A stretch of 64,000 nucleotides of DNA from Eulemur rufifrons (taxonomy: Eukaryota; Chordata; Mammalia; Primates; Lemuridae): NCBI RefSeq assembly GCF_041146395.1, contig NC_091012.1, forward strand, positions 14,312,193-14,376,192. Reading direction: 5' to 3'. Of this stretch, positions 1 to 13,845 are shown piece by piece. The position numbers were made by a program, and so were the translations under genes. Numbering within the stretch: position 1 is the stretch's first letter; the number at the start of each line of letters is the position of its first letter. The notes under the pieces were generated by a model, which was not told the origin of the DNA, ran no database searches, and saw only the letters and a list, made by a program, of their open reading frames with translations.

Positions 1-1599
1 TTTCCTTCTATTTTGGGGAGCATATTGAAAGCACTTTTGGTTACTGTTTCTTTTAATTTTGGTCATTGACCTAATTGATTTATTGACTGTGTCAGGCTAA
101 TTTGTTCAGGTAAACACTGAGAAGGATTTATAAATTATGAGGTTTTTTTGATACTTAAATAGAAGGAAGAAGTACAGGACAGTGTTATGTATGTAGTAAA
201 TGCTTTATAATTAGCTGCAAATATTTCTGTGTGAATGAGTTTGTGACTCCAGGTAAGAGATTGAAAATGTCCAGGGTGAAAAAATGGCACTGATTTTGCA
301 TGTGGAGAGAGGAGACCTACAGAGCAACCAACACTTGGAATTTATAAGTGGAAACTCTACTTCTTTGATTTCCTAATTATCTCCAGCGTTTTTTTTGCTA
401 TCTTTTTATCTTCATTCCCTTCTACAAATGTATCTAAGCCATTCTTCTTTCTGTCAGTACTTGGTCTACAACTTTCTCACTGTTGTACTCACCCCCTGCC
501 AGTTCACACAGTACTTTAAAAGTTCTGATGAGAAGTTCATTATTTTTTAATTTGGTGAAAGAAACATTTAACTAGAGAGTTTGAGGCCATTTATAGGTTA
601 TACATGCAGCATTCTGATTACTTAAGATTAGAGAGATTCAGTGTCCTAAGCTAAAAGTAAGAGCCTTAAAGTACAAAGAAAGATAAACAATTCTGAACGC
701 CAGAGGATTAAATCAAGAACTCAGTATTGTTTGCTTTGTAAAAGCAAGATGTTATTAGATCCTAACATATACTGTCATAAGTATGAAAATAATTAAAATC
801 AGTAAAGCATTAATAATTGTGTGATGTGTATGGTAAGCACTATATAAAGAAACATCAGCATTTGGCCATCTCTTAATAAAGAGTTTAGGTGAAGGAAGAA
901 GTTTGAATTTAATTTTCTATGAATTACTTATAGTACAACATACGCATCCATCTAGAAGCTACTTATGACCGTGTATTTTCAGTATTAGAATGTTATAGAA
1001 TGATTTCTGTGGATTTAAAATTTGGAATAATCTTTCTTTACCTGATATTTCAATCTTAGAGAATTTATTTTACATGACTTTATTTCAGTTGGTGCAGTGC
1101 ACAGTACACAGTTTTCATTTTTAGTCATCTAATGTGGCCAACAATTTGGTCATTCTTTCTAGAGGAATCTCGGATCATGGCAGCTTTTTGATTGAAAATT
1201 TCATCAGTGATTTGGCATGCAATCTTCTTTTCTGTGCTGACAGTGGCCAGAGGTGGGACAATGAGCACCACATAACTCTTTAGTGTCTTCCATACCATAA
1301 TCATCAGCACCAAGAAGTCCAGGTCTCCTAAGCTTCAAATAAAAGCATTAAAGCCCCTTTCATGTTCTGTCCTGGATTCTGAACCTGCTGGTAAATATCA
1401 GAGTTCCCTTGCTTATGATAGACAAATAGAATGACAAAAACAGCACTAAAACTATATATTTTTGATACTGTTAGCTAAGCTCATGACAAAGATCCAGGGT
1501 CAGCATTCAGAACAATGCTATACTTCAAATATTTTTATTGATTTTTTTAATTGACTGATAATATTATATGTATTTATCATGTAAAATGTGATGATTTGA
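1..1599. other. No recognisable gene; AT-rich flank
   Basis: No exon, RNA gene or assignable repeat was recognised. On the minus strand at 1125-1313 there is a 62-codon open frame followed by an AATAAA (read at 1084-1079). This could be the 3' end of a decayed processed transcript, but the peptide matches nothing I know. Confidence 0.4.
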
Positions 1600-1648
1600 A
1601 ATATATATATATATATGTATACACACACACACACACACACATACACAC
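1600..1648. repeat. (TA)n(CA)n microsatellite
   Basis: A run of alternating TA is followed directly by about 12 CA units, then 'tacacaccc'. It is a simple dinucleotide repeat and likely polymorphic in length. Confidence 0.95.
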
Positions 1649-1745
1649 CCATTGTCTAATGCTTATTCTAGCTAATTAACAAATGCTTTACTTCTCATAG
1701 TTATTACCTTTGTGGTGAAGAACACTTATTGACTGTCTCAGCATA

Positions 1746-3100
1746 TTTTTTTTTTAATTTTTATTTTTTTATTCTTATTTCAGCATATTGTGAGGGTACA
1801 GAAGTTTAGGTTATGTATATTGCCCTTGCCCCCGCCCACCCCCACGAGTCAGAGCTTCAAAGGTGTCCATCCCCTAGACAGTGCGCATCGCACTCATTAT
1901 GTATGTGTACACCCATCCCCTCCCCCACCCACATCTGCCCAACACCTGATTGATGTTATTCCTGCATGTTCTCTTAGGTGATGATCAGTGAAACCAATTT
2001 GCTGGTGAGTACATGTGGTGCTTATTTTTCCTTTCTTGGGATACTTCACTTAGTACAATGGGTTCCAACACTTTCCAGGAAAATACAAGAGGTGCTATAT
2101 CACCATTGTTTCTTATAGCTGAGTATTACTCCATGGTATACATATACCACATTTTATTAATCCACTCATGGATTGATAGGCACTTGGGTTGTTTTCACAT
2201 CTTTGCAATTGTGAATTGTGCTGCTATAAACATTCGAGTGCAGACATCTTTTTTATAGAATGTTTTTTGTTCTTTTGGGTAGATGCCCAGTAATGGAATT
2301 GCTGGATCAAATGGTACTTCTGCTTTTGTCTGTTTAAGGTATCTACATATTGCTTTCCACAGAGGTTGTACTAGTTTGCAGTCCCACCAGCGGTGTATGA
2401 ATGTTCCTATTTCTCCACATCCACACCAGCATTTGTTATTTTGGAACTTTTTGATGCAGACCATTCTAACTGGAGATAACTGATATCTCATTGTGGTTTT
2501 GATTTGCATTTCTCTGATGATTAGAGATGTTGAGCATTTTTTCATATGTTGTTAGCCATTGGTCTATTTCTTTTGAAAAGTTTCTGTTCATGTCCTTTGC
2601 CCACTTTTTGATAGGGTTGTTTGATTTTTTTCTTGCTGATTGTCCTGAGTTCTATATAGATTCTAGTTATCAGCCCTTTATTGGATGTGTAACATGAGAA
2701 TATGTTCTCCCATTCTGTAGGTTGTCTGTTTGCTCTCGTGATAGTTTCCTTGGCTGTGCAGAAGCTTTTTAATTTGATCAGGTCCCATTTATTTATTTTT
2801 GTGTTGCTGTTATTGCCTTTCGGGTCTTCTTCATAAATTCTTTGCCTAGGCCAATGTCTATAAGGGTTTTTCCAACATTTTCTTCTATAGTTCTTATAGT
2901 TTCATGCCTTAGGTTTAAGTTTGTTATTCACCATGAGTTGGTTTTAGTGAGAGGTGAAAGGTCTGGAACCTGTTTCAGTCTTCTACATGTGGCTATCCAG
3001 TTTTCTCAGCACCATTTATTGAATAAGGATTCTTTTCCCCAGTGTGTTTTTGTCTGCTTTTTGAAAGATTAGATGGGTATATGAGGATGGTTCCATATTC
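1746..3100 (-). mobile_element. L1 3' end, 5'-truncated, minus strand
   Basis: Starts with an interrupted T-run (the poly(A) tail seen from the other strand), then the C-rich L1 3' UTR ('attgcccttgcccccgccc'), then the C-terminal part of ORF2 on the minus strand. Recognisable ORF2 residues on the minus strand include KLVQPLWK and [15 protein letters not shown]2 similarity stops near 3100. Many stops and frameshifts show it is inactive. Its 3' UTR carries only one copy of a module of about 85 bp that is doubled in the younger L1s at 10.8, 39.2 and 41.5 kb, so it probably belongs to an older subfamily. No clear target-site duplication was found. Confidence 0.92.
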
Positions 3101-6100
3101 TTCTTTAGAGACTTTTTCTAACCAAGTGGCTTCTTTTCTAATCCTTCCTAGATGAGTTTCTACATCACAGGAAGTATTTTTGTATATACACAACAAGATG
3201 TATTTGTCACCATACATATACCTTCTTTCTCAGCTAATATATAATCTGAAATCTGTAAATTTTGTCATTATTTTCTTATTTGTGAAGTCCCATATGTTTA
3301 CTATATTGTGTGTATGCTATTGGCCTAATCGTTTCTGAAAAATATCTTAGATAAAAAATTTTGAAAGATAGTGAACAAGTAAAAAATTTTTATTACATAA
3401 ATATTAAATTACAGTTTGTGTTGGTAAGAAACACTTCAGATGCCATTTTAAAATAAGATCAATACTCAAGTATATTTGAAAAATGGATTTTTTTCAAATT
3501 ACCTTAAGCAATACACTTTTAAAGTAAGAAAATATAAATAATTAAAAGAGGGTATATTTTACCACAATTCACAAGAAACTTACAAACTAAGCATAAACAA
3601 CAGAATCAGATTGTTTAATGCTGCTCTAATCTGTTTTATTACATTACATGGATCATGACATCCTTTGCGTATCATCACATGTGCATCATGGCATCAGTGT
3701 TAAGGACTTCCATCCATTTTTACCACACATTATTGAACCAGGCTTCATTATTGCACATTTTTTTTTTCAAACAAAACTGGTATGAAAACACCTTCATGCT
3801 CATACTGTAATAATTCCTGATGGTATGCCCTGAGATATGCCCAAAACAAAGGGACTGGGTTTTTTGCGTTCAGTTTTCCCACAATTAAGTCAAGTATCTC
3901 CAGTGAGGAACATTTGAGGGACCTAGGACACATGGATGCCTGTGAATCTCACCCCATGTCGGTCAGGCTGGGCCTGGGCTAGAAGAAGACACTGGGTGTT
4001 TCAGAGAAGAGAGGCTCTGTCCTCCTGCACATTGGCTGTTATGCCACAAATTGTCATGTGATTCCGTGTCTTTTTCCAGCTGGAAATGATGACTGTCAAC
4101 CTAAAATAATCAAAAAGGTCATCTAATTTAAAGACAGTATTCATGTGCAAAGGTTGAGGATGGCCACCCAGGAGCATAGATTTAAGTTGCCCTGACTGTA
4201 ACCTCTTATTAGTAGCAGTTACAAGTTGGTTTTTAAGGGAAAAAGAGGAGAGGCAGTTTCTAAGTTGTTCACCAAGAATTTACATTAAAATTACAAAAGG
4301 TATTGATTGGTTATACTTTGTTTTTTTATATCACAAATTCAAGAAACTGGGAGATATGAGTGTGGCAGCTAGTCCAGAACAAAATGTCTTGAAACAATTG
4401 CCCAGGAATGGTTTAGGGGGTTGACATATGTCACATAACTCATGTGTCTCTGGACCTGATCAATTCTGCATACCTTACATAGCTCAGAAAGCTCTGAAGT
4501 ATTTTTCTTTTCTCAGGACACAGAGGAAATGTGGTCTGAGGGCAGACCTCTCCTCACACGTTGCTGCCACATGTCATAACTGTCCAATCATACACATGTG
4601 CACTAGGTAATGACATGGCCATGCCCCTTTCAGGACAAGGATCCAAGCTCATGAATTGTACCCACAGCACATTTGCACCTAGATTTTCCCACCAAAATCC
4701 CACACAAATACCTAGATGACTCCTGGATTATTCCTTGCCCCAATACTCCCTCTGTAGCAGGAACCTGGTCCCTATACCAGCCTAGGCTCTGGACCACCCA
4801 ATCACAATCTCGTCTACATGGACACAGGAATAAAACATAGCCATACCTGTGATTTTATCTATAGCAAAAAAACAAAACAAAACAAAACAACAACACTGCA
4901 CTGTTTCACAGCCATAGGTCCTTGATAGGGCTTTCTCTGTTCTGCCTATTTTTTCCTACAAATCCTCTTTTTTGTCCACTCCATATACTCAAGGCTACTC
5001 CTCCAGTGCCTGGATATAGCACCTCCTGGAATTCAGATGTCCATAAGTTGAAGACCGTAGCCCTAGAGCTTGTTAGGGCAAGAGAAAATGCAGATTAGGA
5101 ATCCGAGACTTAATTCTCAAAATTTAAAATGAGGGAAGAGATTTTGGCCCCCTCATTTTTCTTGAAGTGTTTAATTTAGAAAACTTTTATATTTCAATTT
5201 TTTATGCCTCTTTGAAATATATGTAAATTATTTAACAGCTAACTAGGGCTTTTGCCATTCTTTTTGACTCAAGAATATCTTTCTCTAGGACCTGGGAACA
5301 ATTGCTTTGAAGTTTAAACAGCCTGGAAGATAGAGCCCTATGCAACAGTTTTTGTAGAAAAGTAGGAGCCTAACGTCAGGAGGCACCTGGCTCCAAGTTG
5401 CAAATCTGTATCCTGTCATGAAAACAACAGAAGTATATTTTTCCTGTGAATATAACCAATTCAAATTTCCTTTGAATATAACCAAAACAGAGATATTTCT
5501 CCAATTACCAGGTGAATTTAGGATGTACTATATATGACAAATGGTGCTGTTAAGTCTTCTACTTAAAGAGTAATGCTGGCAATTTTTCTTTATTTTTGAA
5601 ATCTCTTAGAAGATTGCCTGTCATGCATATCACATTCTGGTTTAATTATGTAATAAAATAGTTTTCTTTCTGTTCTACCATCGTGGATAATTTTTCTGAG
5701 GCTTGAGATGATATTCTTATTATATTATTGAAATGCTGTCCAGAGTTTTCAGAGACGACACAAATATAATAAGGTGCCCATAATGTTTCCCTGTAGAGGG
5801 GTCTTTTCCTCTGGGGCTTCCAGTCACAACCCCACAATTGTGCAGCTAATTGTACACTGCCCCAAATCTGTAGGAAGATTCATTTCTCTGCCTATTTGGG
5901 ATCTACAGTCTCTTCTAGAGCAGTTACGGCAGATTTCTACAACAAAGAACTTCACAGGGCAGCAGTCAGTCATCCCAGCTCTTTCTTTCAATGCACTTGG
6001 CATCTTCAGAACTTGAAACTGAGTCAGAGTCCATGGGGCCCCAAAACTCAACCAGGCTTGCACATGTGCTTTGAGTAGGCCTTAGACTCTCAACTTTCCC

Positions 6101-8477
6101 CTTCTCTTGCACAAATGTTCATGGGCATACAGAAGGCACCTGCAAATTCCCCACCTCTCCAAGACCCAAATCTATAGCTCTAAAATTTAAATCCACATCC
6201 TGGGGTTCTTCAGGATATGTTAGAGCCTTTCCATGAGGAATCTCTCCTCCAGCTTCCCTCCCCTCACTGAAACACCCAAGAATACAGAGCCCAGTTGACT
6301 CCATTTGAAACTGCCTATAAGATCTAGACCCAACCTGAGATTCACAAAACAGGGCCAGACTTTGAGTTGAGGATACTCAGAAGACCTAGGGGAGACATTT
6401 TCTGCACTGAGAGAGATCAACAGAGATATCCTAAAGCCCCATTTTGGAATGCACCCTCTGAGTTTTCCAGATCTTGTCCAGTGAGCTGCTTGTAGTACTG
6501 TGAGGGCTTCCTGGTGTAAACAGAATCTGGTGGCAGAATCTGTCCGTGTAAACAAGCACCTCAGCAGCCAGAGGGGAGAGCCACAAAACATCCACAGCCA
6601 TAACCACTGTGTTACTGGGTATTAGGGTATACTTGTTCTTCCTTCTGCCCCAGAGTTAGCTGATCATGGATAGGTAGTAGCATACAGATGATGCAGGGAC
6701 AGCTGCTTAACCAGGGCAGGTTTATTCTCTCTTCTGACCCACAGAGTCAGCTGAGTGTCCCCTGCTTGGATCACCATGGGGGCATCAGACTCATGTCACT
6801 AGAGATTCTCATACCAGGTTCTAAGAGACTAACATATTGGGGATGTCATATGCAGACTGGGCTCAGGCTGACAACAAGGTTTAATTCCTTCCATCTCAGA
6901 GGGAGAGAAAGGAGTAAACTAGGGTTTGTTTCTCCCCTCACAGAAGGAATCTTCTTGGTTGGTGCCCAGATGGGAGTTGCTCCAGTGTCTTGGTCCTTGG
7001 GTGAGGAACAAGGAGGAGGTCTGGAGATGCAAACTGATAGATAAATCAATTGCCTTCATTTTATCTGGCCATGAGAAAACCAGATGAAGCAGTCGTGGTC
7101 TTTAATGTCCTGAAACTTTCAGTCTAGAAAATATGTGTAAGTGGTTCCACTTAGCATCCTGTGTTCAGTGCCAAGAAGGGAGGTGTACAGGGGACTCGGG
7201 CTTCATTTGCACCACTTCCCTTATGTTGTTGTGAGTGCTGATGTCAACACTGAAGGACAATTCATGAAGAGAAGAGTTGTCATTATCATTATGATTATTA
7301 TTTCTATAGCTTTTGCATTAAGGATAAATATTTCGCTTCTATGTAATTTTCCTAGAAATATTTGGTGTTTGGTTTAAATAATTTGCTATTGTATTTTATA
7401 AAATAGATAAGGCTAAAATTTAAAAAATGAAAATCAAGCAAACTCTGTGAGTAAAATTTCTCTGGGTCAGGATTAGGAAGGACAGAACTGGAAACAAACC
7501 AGCAGTATAGAGATCAGAAGCCCTGGACCTGCTCCCTGCCCAGATCCACCCTCTTCTGAGCCCGGTCCAGGTTGGCCCCACACTGGAATCTCCCCTCGCA
7601 GAACTGACTAGAAGAGATTATATTTTGGGTGGCTGCTCTTGCTGTTTCCAAATCTAGTGCTCACAAGTTTTTAAAACACAAAAGCAGGTAAATAGGAACA
7701 AAGGACTATATTTTGGGGCCTTATTTCTTTTCTCATTAAAACCTGTGTTTCTAGAGACATCCCACCTAGCAACCTGTTCTTCATTCCTGCAGATCCAGTA
7801 GTTGCTTCACAAGTTATATAAAGGTAAATATGTTCACAAAAATAAAATATCTCTCTGAACTACACTCTACCCTTCTTTTCTGTATTGCTTCTATCTGTCT
7901 GTATTTAGCTTTTATATCATATATTTCCTTCTTAAAATAAGTGTTAGGGAAACAGAAGATAAATACAAAGACTGGATATTTCATCTGAATGCTGCTTGGA
8001 ATTTGGGGATACTTAGTACCTGACTCCCTGGATATTATGAAGATTAACTCACACACTGTGATGTCCCCAGCACAGAGCTCTGTAACATGCTTGTGAGCAC
8101 GTGGCACCTGCTTGGGAAACACTTCATTAACACATGTGTGCATGTTCTTTTACAAATGTAGACTCACTCAGACATTGCTGCCTTCTCCAGCCTTCTGTAA
8201 ACTTTAAATGGCCAACAAAGAATGTGATCTTTCAGGACAGTATTTGTATTGTGATAAGAGTGTTGGGTGTAAGGGACTGTGTGCTGTTTCTGCTGTCTCC
8301 AGCTGCGTGCTACTGGTAATGGGTCTAGGGAGAGCATCATCTGCATTACAGGGATTTGTTATAGAAGCCAATTCATGGTCCCCTTGCAAACCTGCAGAAC
8401 CATATTACTTAGAGTGAGGCATGGAATCCCAAATGATTCATGTGCACATAGAAGCTTGAGAGACAGGACTCAGCTAA
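3101..8477. other. No recognisable gene; unassigned sequence
   Basis: About 5.4 kb with no exon I can support. It contains a short (AAAAC)n run near 4866-4893. A minus-strand open frame at 3748-3933 (61 codons) and a segment of higher GC content at 5.8-7.1 kb with several short open frames on both strands do not match families I know. The 5.8-7.1 kb segment may be an old LTR or other ancient repeat. Confidence 0.4.
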
Positions 8478-8580
8478 GTGGTTCTCGGCCCCGGCTTCCA
8501 GTTAGGATCACACGGCCAATTTTGAAGACGTGCCATCACGACTGTCCTCCCCCACAGATTCTGTCTTCTATGATTAGATT
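8478..8580 (+). repeat. Possible hAT-type (MER-like) DNA transposon fragment
   Basis: Begins 'agtggttctcggcccc', which resembles the terminal 'cagtggttctcaac' of hAT-Charlie MER elements, followed by 'ttaggatcaca'. It is short and diverged, so the family call is weak. Confidence 0.35.
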
Positions 8581-9727
8581 CAGATTATGATTTAATGCTT
8601 CCTATTCATAGCACAGTGGTGATTATGCTCCATCTGTGTTCATTGACACCTGATACCAATTTGTCCCATTACAGGTGATAGTAACTTCATTCACTTGGTT
8701 AAGGAGCTCTCCGCAAGATTCCTTCACTATAAAGTTCACTATAAAGTTTATTATTTTTCTCTTTGTCATTAATGCTATCTTGGGGGAATTTACTGAGTGG
8801 TGTGTATAAACCATCACATTTAATGTAACCCCCCCTTTCTTTTTAGTTTCCATTTCTTCATAGCTTCCTTTGGAGAATAAAGTATCTCATTTGTTGACTG
8901 GAAATACTGCTTTTGAAATTGGTAGATTTAAAACAGTCATGCTTTAGTCCTGTAGGAATTTATCTCATTCTCCCCTCTGTCACAAACATGTTTTGTTATT
9001 ACTTCTCTGTATTTTCACAGAAAAGGAACAAGAATGAACATATAAGTAATATATTCAAGCATCTTAAAACTTTAAAATACAACAGGGTGCATAGAATAAA
9101 TGAAACAAAAATGGAAAAAATACAAGGCCCAGGAACAATATCTCTTATTTTAATTTATATCATTGTTTGTGGTGGTCTCCATGGTATGTTTAAAAAATCA
9201 TTGACAGAGACTTATAATTTTTTTACGATTAAATGTTTCTTTTTATACAAAAATATTCTACTCTATCACTTTTGATATTTATATACTTAATATTTGTAAG
9301 TATTTGTGCACTTAAATGTAACCATTATTTGATCAATTTTGTGCTGCTGCCTTATTTTCATTACTCTTCTTACCTATCAAATATGCTCTGAACATTCTGT
9401 TGTGGTTGTCTCTGTATGTTGGACTCTATGTCCATTTGAGATAAATTCTAAGTCAAACAAACTAGGGTAAAACCCAAGATCTGCTGTTTACTGGATAATG
9501 GGCAAAATATTCTCATAAAAGAAAAATACTGTTATTTTTCTCATAGATTATTTTGTGGATTTAAGCATTAACATGTGAAAAACTGTTAGAATGACATCTA
9601 GTATATTGTAAATGTTCATAAGGATTGCTGCTATTCTTGCTATAATATTATCTGTATATTTCAGAAAACTCTCAATTCCATGCCATCCATGAATTCTTCC
9701 CTCAGTGTTCTACCTCTGCTGATCAAA
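8581..9727. other. No recognisable gene; AT-rich
   Basis: AT-rich DNA. The longest open frame, at 8913-9275 on the plus strand, is lysine- and asparagine-rich and low in complexity. No motif, splice site pair or homology supports it. Confidence 0.4.
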
Positions 9728-9860
9728 ACTGTGGCTTTTAGACCTGAGGCCTTGGCATCTCCAGTGAGCTTGTTAGAAATGCCAAGTGTCAGGGCTCACC
9801 CAGATCTCCTGAAGCAGAATCTGCCTTATAACAAGATCTCCAGTTCATTGTTGAACCCAA
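9728..9860 (+). repeat. MER5-like hAT-Charlie DNA transposon fragment
   Basis: The stretch 'gcttgttagaaatgccaag', then 'cccagatctcctgaagcag' and 'aacaagatctccag', follows the order seen in MER5A elements (TTAGAAATGCA..., CCCAGACCTACTGAATCAG..., AACAAGATCCCCAG). It is an inactive fossil fragment. Confidence 0.6.
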
Positions 9861-10178
9861 TAAAATTTGAAAAATGTGCTTGTAATTCAACATGACTTTT
9901 CCGTGTGAGGAATAGACACAACTGTTTCTGTATGACGAAAATATAGCACTCAAAAATATATATTCCTGTGTTGATGCTTTAGTTTTATATTTTGTATTCT
10001 ATATAAGCATAATGTCTACACTAATTTTGTGGATCTTATGTCATTCTGTTTCCACAGAGGTAGAGAATGCCTTAAGGAATATTAGTGTGTTAAAGCATAT
10101 CTTCCTGTGTAATTCAGGTCACTAATATATGTCAGAGCCAGTATTCTTAACTCCTTCATTTTATGTTGGGTCAAATTA

Positions 10179-10579
<401 letters not shown>

Positions 10580-10829
10580 TGAATGAGTTTCACATAATTC
10601 CTTTCAGAAAAAAAATATGGGTTTTTTTTTTAATATACAAAAAAGACTTTGTTGGACCTCATTATTTACCTACTTTTTTGAGATAATTTGCAAGTTGTAA
10701 AACTCTAGTGGTGATTCTAGAAATCCAGTGATATCAAATATAGTCTACACCTTAAAATCCAGTTCCTCCTCTTTATTTTTGATTCAGTCATACTTGAAAG
10801 TAAAGCACAGAATCCACAAATTTAAAATG

Positions 10830-10843
10830 CTTCCTAGATATCT
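10830..10843. repeat. 14-bp target-site duplication, left copy
   Basis: The sequence 'cttcctagatatct' directly abuts the poly(T) side of the L1 at 10844-12448 and recurs exactly at 12449-12462. It marks a single retrotransposition event. Confidence 0.92.
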
Positions 10844-12448
10844 ATTTTTTTAATTTCAGCTCATTATGGGGGTACAAAATTTCAGGTTATATATATTGCC
10901 CATGCCCCCCATCCCCCCAAGTCTGAGCCTCAAGCGTGTCCATTCTCTAGACAGTGCACATCACACTCATCACGTAGGTATACACCCATCCCCTTCCCCC
11001 ACCCTATCCCCCCAGTCAGAACTTCAAGTGTGTCCATTTCCCAGACAGTGTGCATCGCACTCATCAAGTAGGTATGCACCCATACCTTCCCTCCAGCCCC
11101 CAACTCTGTCTGATACCCAAGTGGTGTTATTCCCAAACGTGCACTCAGGAAAACCAGTTTGCAGGTGAGTACATGTGGTGTTTATTTTTCCATTCTTGGG
11201 ATATTTCACTTAATAGAATGGGTTCCAACTCTCTCCAGGAGAACCAAAGAATGCCATATCTCCGTTATTTCTTATAGCTGAGTAATATTCCATGGTATAC
11301 ATATACCACATTTTGCTAATCCATTCATGAACTGATGGGCATTTGGGTTGTTTCCACAGCTTTGCAATTGAGAATTGTGCTGCTATAAACATTCGGGTGC
11401 AGGTGTCTTTTTTATAGAATGACTTTTGTTCTTCTGGGTAGATGCCCAATAATGGGATTGCTGGATCGAATGGTAGGTCTACTTGAATCTGTTTAAGGTA
11501 TCTCCATATTGTTTTCCACAGGGGTTGCACTAGTTTACGGTCCCCAAAGTTATCTACAGATTCAATGCAATCCCTATTAAATTACCAACATCATTTTTTG
11601 ACAGATATAGAAAAAATAATTTTACACTTCGTATGGAACCAGAGAAGACCCCGTTTAGCAAAAGCAATTTTAAGCAACAAAAACAAAATGAGAGGTATTA
11701 ATTTGCCAGACTTCAAGCTATACTACAAGGCTGTGATTATTAAAACTGCTTAGTATTGGCACAAGTGCGGGGACACAGACCAGTGGAACAGAACAGAAAA
11801 TCCAAATATAAAACCATCCTCATATAGCCATCTAAGCTTTGACAAAGCAGACAAAAGCATACTCTGGGGAAAAGATTCCTTATTCAATAAATGGTGCTGG
11901 GAAAACTGGATAGCCATATGTAGAAGACTGAAACAGGATACACAGCTTTCACCTCTCACAAAAATCAGATCACGGTGGATAACAGACTTAAACATTAGGT
12001 GGGAAACTATTAGAATTCTAGAAGAAAATGTAGGAAAGACTCTTGGAGACATTGGCCTAGGCAAAGAATTTATGAAGAAGACCCCTAAGGCAATCACAGC
12101 AACAACAAAAATAAATAAATGGGACCTGATCAAATTAAAAAGCTTCTGCACAGCCAAAGAAATAGTCATGAAAGTAAACAGACAACCTACAGAATGGGAA
12201 AAAATTTTCGCATTCTACACATCAGATAAAGGACTGATAACAAGAATCTATTTAGAACTCAGGAGAATCAGCAAGAAAAAATCGAACAACCATATCAAAA
12301 AGTGGGCAAAGGACATGAATAGAAATTTTTCAAAAGAAGAGATAAAAATAGCTAACAAACATATGAAAAAATGTTCAACATCTCTAATCATCAGGGAAAT
12401 GCAAATCAAAACCACAATGAGATATCACTTAACTCCAGTGAGATTGGC
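10844..12448 (-). mobile_element. Twin-primed (5'-inverted) L1 insertion
   Basis: Two L1 segments lie in opposite orientation between a perfect 14-bp target duplication. Segment 10844-11543 is minus strand: poly(A) tail, 3' UTR and the ORF2 C-terminus back to KLVQPLWK. Segment 11544-12448 is plus strand: ORF2 from [12 protein letters not shown], which is broken, to HLTPVR. About 30-40 codons between HLTPVR and KLVQP are missing at the junction, where both parts share a 'ccc' microhomology (11542-11545). This is the classic twin-priming structure, in which the 3' part keeps the insertion orientation and the 5' part is flipped. It is inactive because of truncation, inversion and point changes, but is young enough to keep perfect flanking repeats. 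Confidence 0.93.
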
Positions 12449-12462
12449 CTTCCTAGATATCT
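12449..12462. repeat. 14-bp target-site duplication, right copy
   Basis: Exact repeat of 10830-10843, closing the twin-primed L1. Confidence 0.92.
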
Positions 12463-12867
12463 CACAGGAGCTGTCAGGAAATGGCATTTAGGAAAATAAT
12501 TTTGTAGAATATTCTCTCTTCTCTAATGATTAGAATACTAAGTTGAAAATTGAAGAACCCCAAGCAAAATTCATGTGTCATTTTTTTAATAAAATAGAAC
12601 TTGCTGTCTCTAAGCTGGACCTAGTCACCTTTTTGACACAAATGAAAGAGCCCTGCAATGTGAAGAGAGAGAAAACAGTATCCAAGCACCCAAGTAAGTG
12701 GGAGTGAATGAAGGAAGTAGATGACATAAGTGATAGGTCCAAATGTCAAGGAGGAAGCCAGACCTTAAAGTGTGGATTAAGAAGCTCTGGTGTAATGAAA
12801 CACATTTTTGAGAAGCCTAGGTTTATTTCTCTTGTTCGTATAGAAGGACATCTTCTTTCTCATACTT
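12463..12867. other. No recognisable feature
   Basis: About 400 bp of unique-looking sequence with no exon or repeat that I can assign. Confidence 0.4.
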
Positions 12868-13022
12868 TTTTTTTTAATTTCAGCTTATTATGGGGGTACA
12901 AAAGTTCAGGTTATGTATATTGCCCATGTCCTGCCCATCCCCGCAAGTCAGAACTTCGGGCATGTCCATTCCCCAGACAGTGTGCATTGCACTCATCATG
13001 TAGTTATACCCCCATCCCCATA
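12868..13022 (-). mobile_element. L1 3' UTR fragment, strongly 5'-truncated
   Basis: A T-run followed by 'aatttcagcttattatgggg' and the C-rich 3' UTR of the local L1 family, ending after about 150 bp. 'catact' occurs on both sides (before the T-run and at about 13018) and may be what is left of the target duplication. The insertion carries no coding sequence. Confidence 0.88.
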
Positions 13023-13845
13023 CTCTTAAATTATCTGAGTATTAGTTCTCCTTAAGATTGTGAAAAGTATTATCTGAGGATTCCCTTTGCCCTTCAGTGA
13101 TCCTTCCTTCATCTATTCACAGTGAGAGCCAAAGTCCTCCCCTTGGCCTGTGAGGGCCTACATGATCCACTCATCCATTCCCTTGGGGTAGCTGGGGAAA
13201 TCTGTGCATTTTTCTGACTACCTCTATGTTAAACCATTTTTTAAGTTGTGTTTTTGCCTCTTGTCAGAAATGTGTGCACATAGTGGTGGACATAGTGAGA
13301 TTTGGTTCAGAAGTCCCCAAAATACTGTAGACAGACATCAAATATTTTCTGTTTTATTAATTTCCAATCCTATGGAGGTTTCAAAGGTGATTCTACAGAA
13401 ATGGAGACTCTGTAATTTCATCAGAGTACAAAGCATCATTCTTTAATTAAATATTAAATTGCACATAAAATTATTAGATATTTGATTTTTAAATATTCAT
13501 TTTAAAAATCTAATCATACATTTTACATTAACAGTTCCTTTTTCCTAGCTTGAACTAAGATTGGAAATTTAAACTGTGTGTGTATAATTTCCACATGTAT
13601 AAAATAGTTTAATGTGCTACTTTCCATATAGAGTTCTTAACTAAAAATGGTCTATGGGAAGCTTAGAATATTGTCCAGTATATAGTAACATTTTGACTCT
13701 TACCTTATATCTTAATAATTATAATATTACAATTTTGTTTATTTAAGTATGCAACTTACCAAGAATGTGTCCTCTATGTTCCTTTGTTTATTCATTCATT
13801 TCTTTCTTCCTGACATGTGGAATTTTTAATAAATCCTAATATAAA
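13023..13845. other. No recognisable gene
   Basis: AT-rich sequence with no splice-bounded open frame or known repeat that I can name. Confidence 0.4.

Noticed and set aside
1125..1313. 62-codon minus-strand frame with a nearby AATAAA, possible processed pseudogene
   Set aside because: No parent gene could be recognised, and no poly(A) tract or flanking duplication was found.
3748..3933. 61-codon minus-strand open frame (ends ...FEKKNVQ)
   Set aside because: No homology recognised, no splice sites or promoter. Length is within chance expectation.
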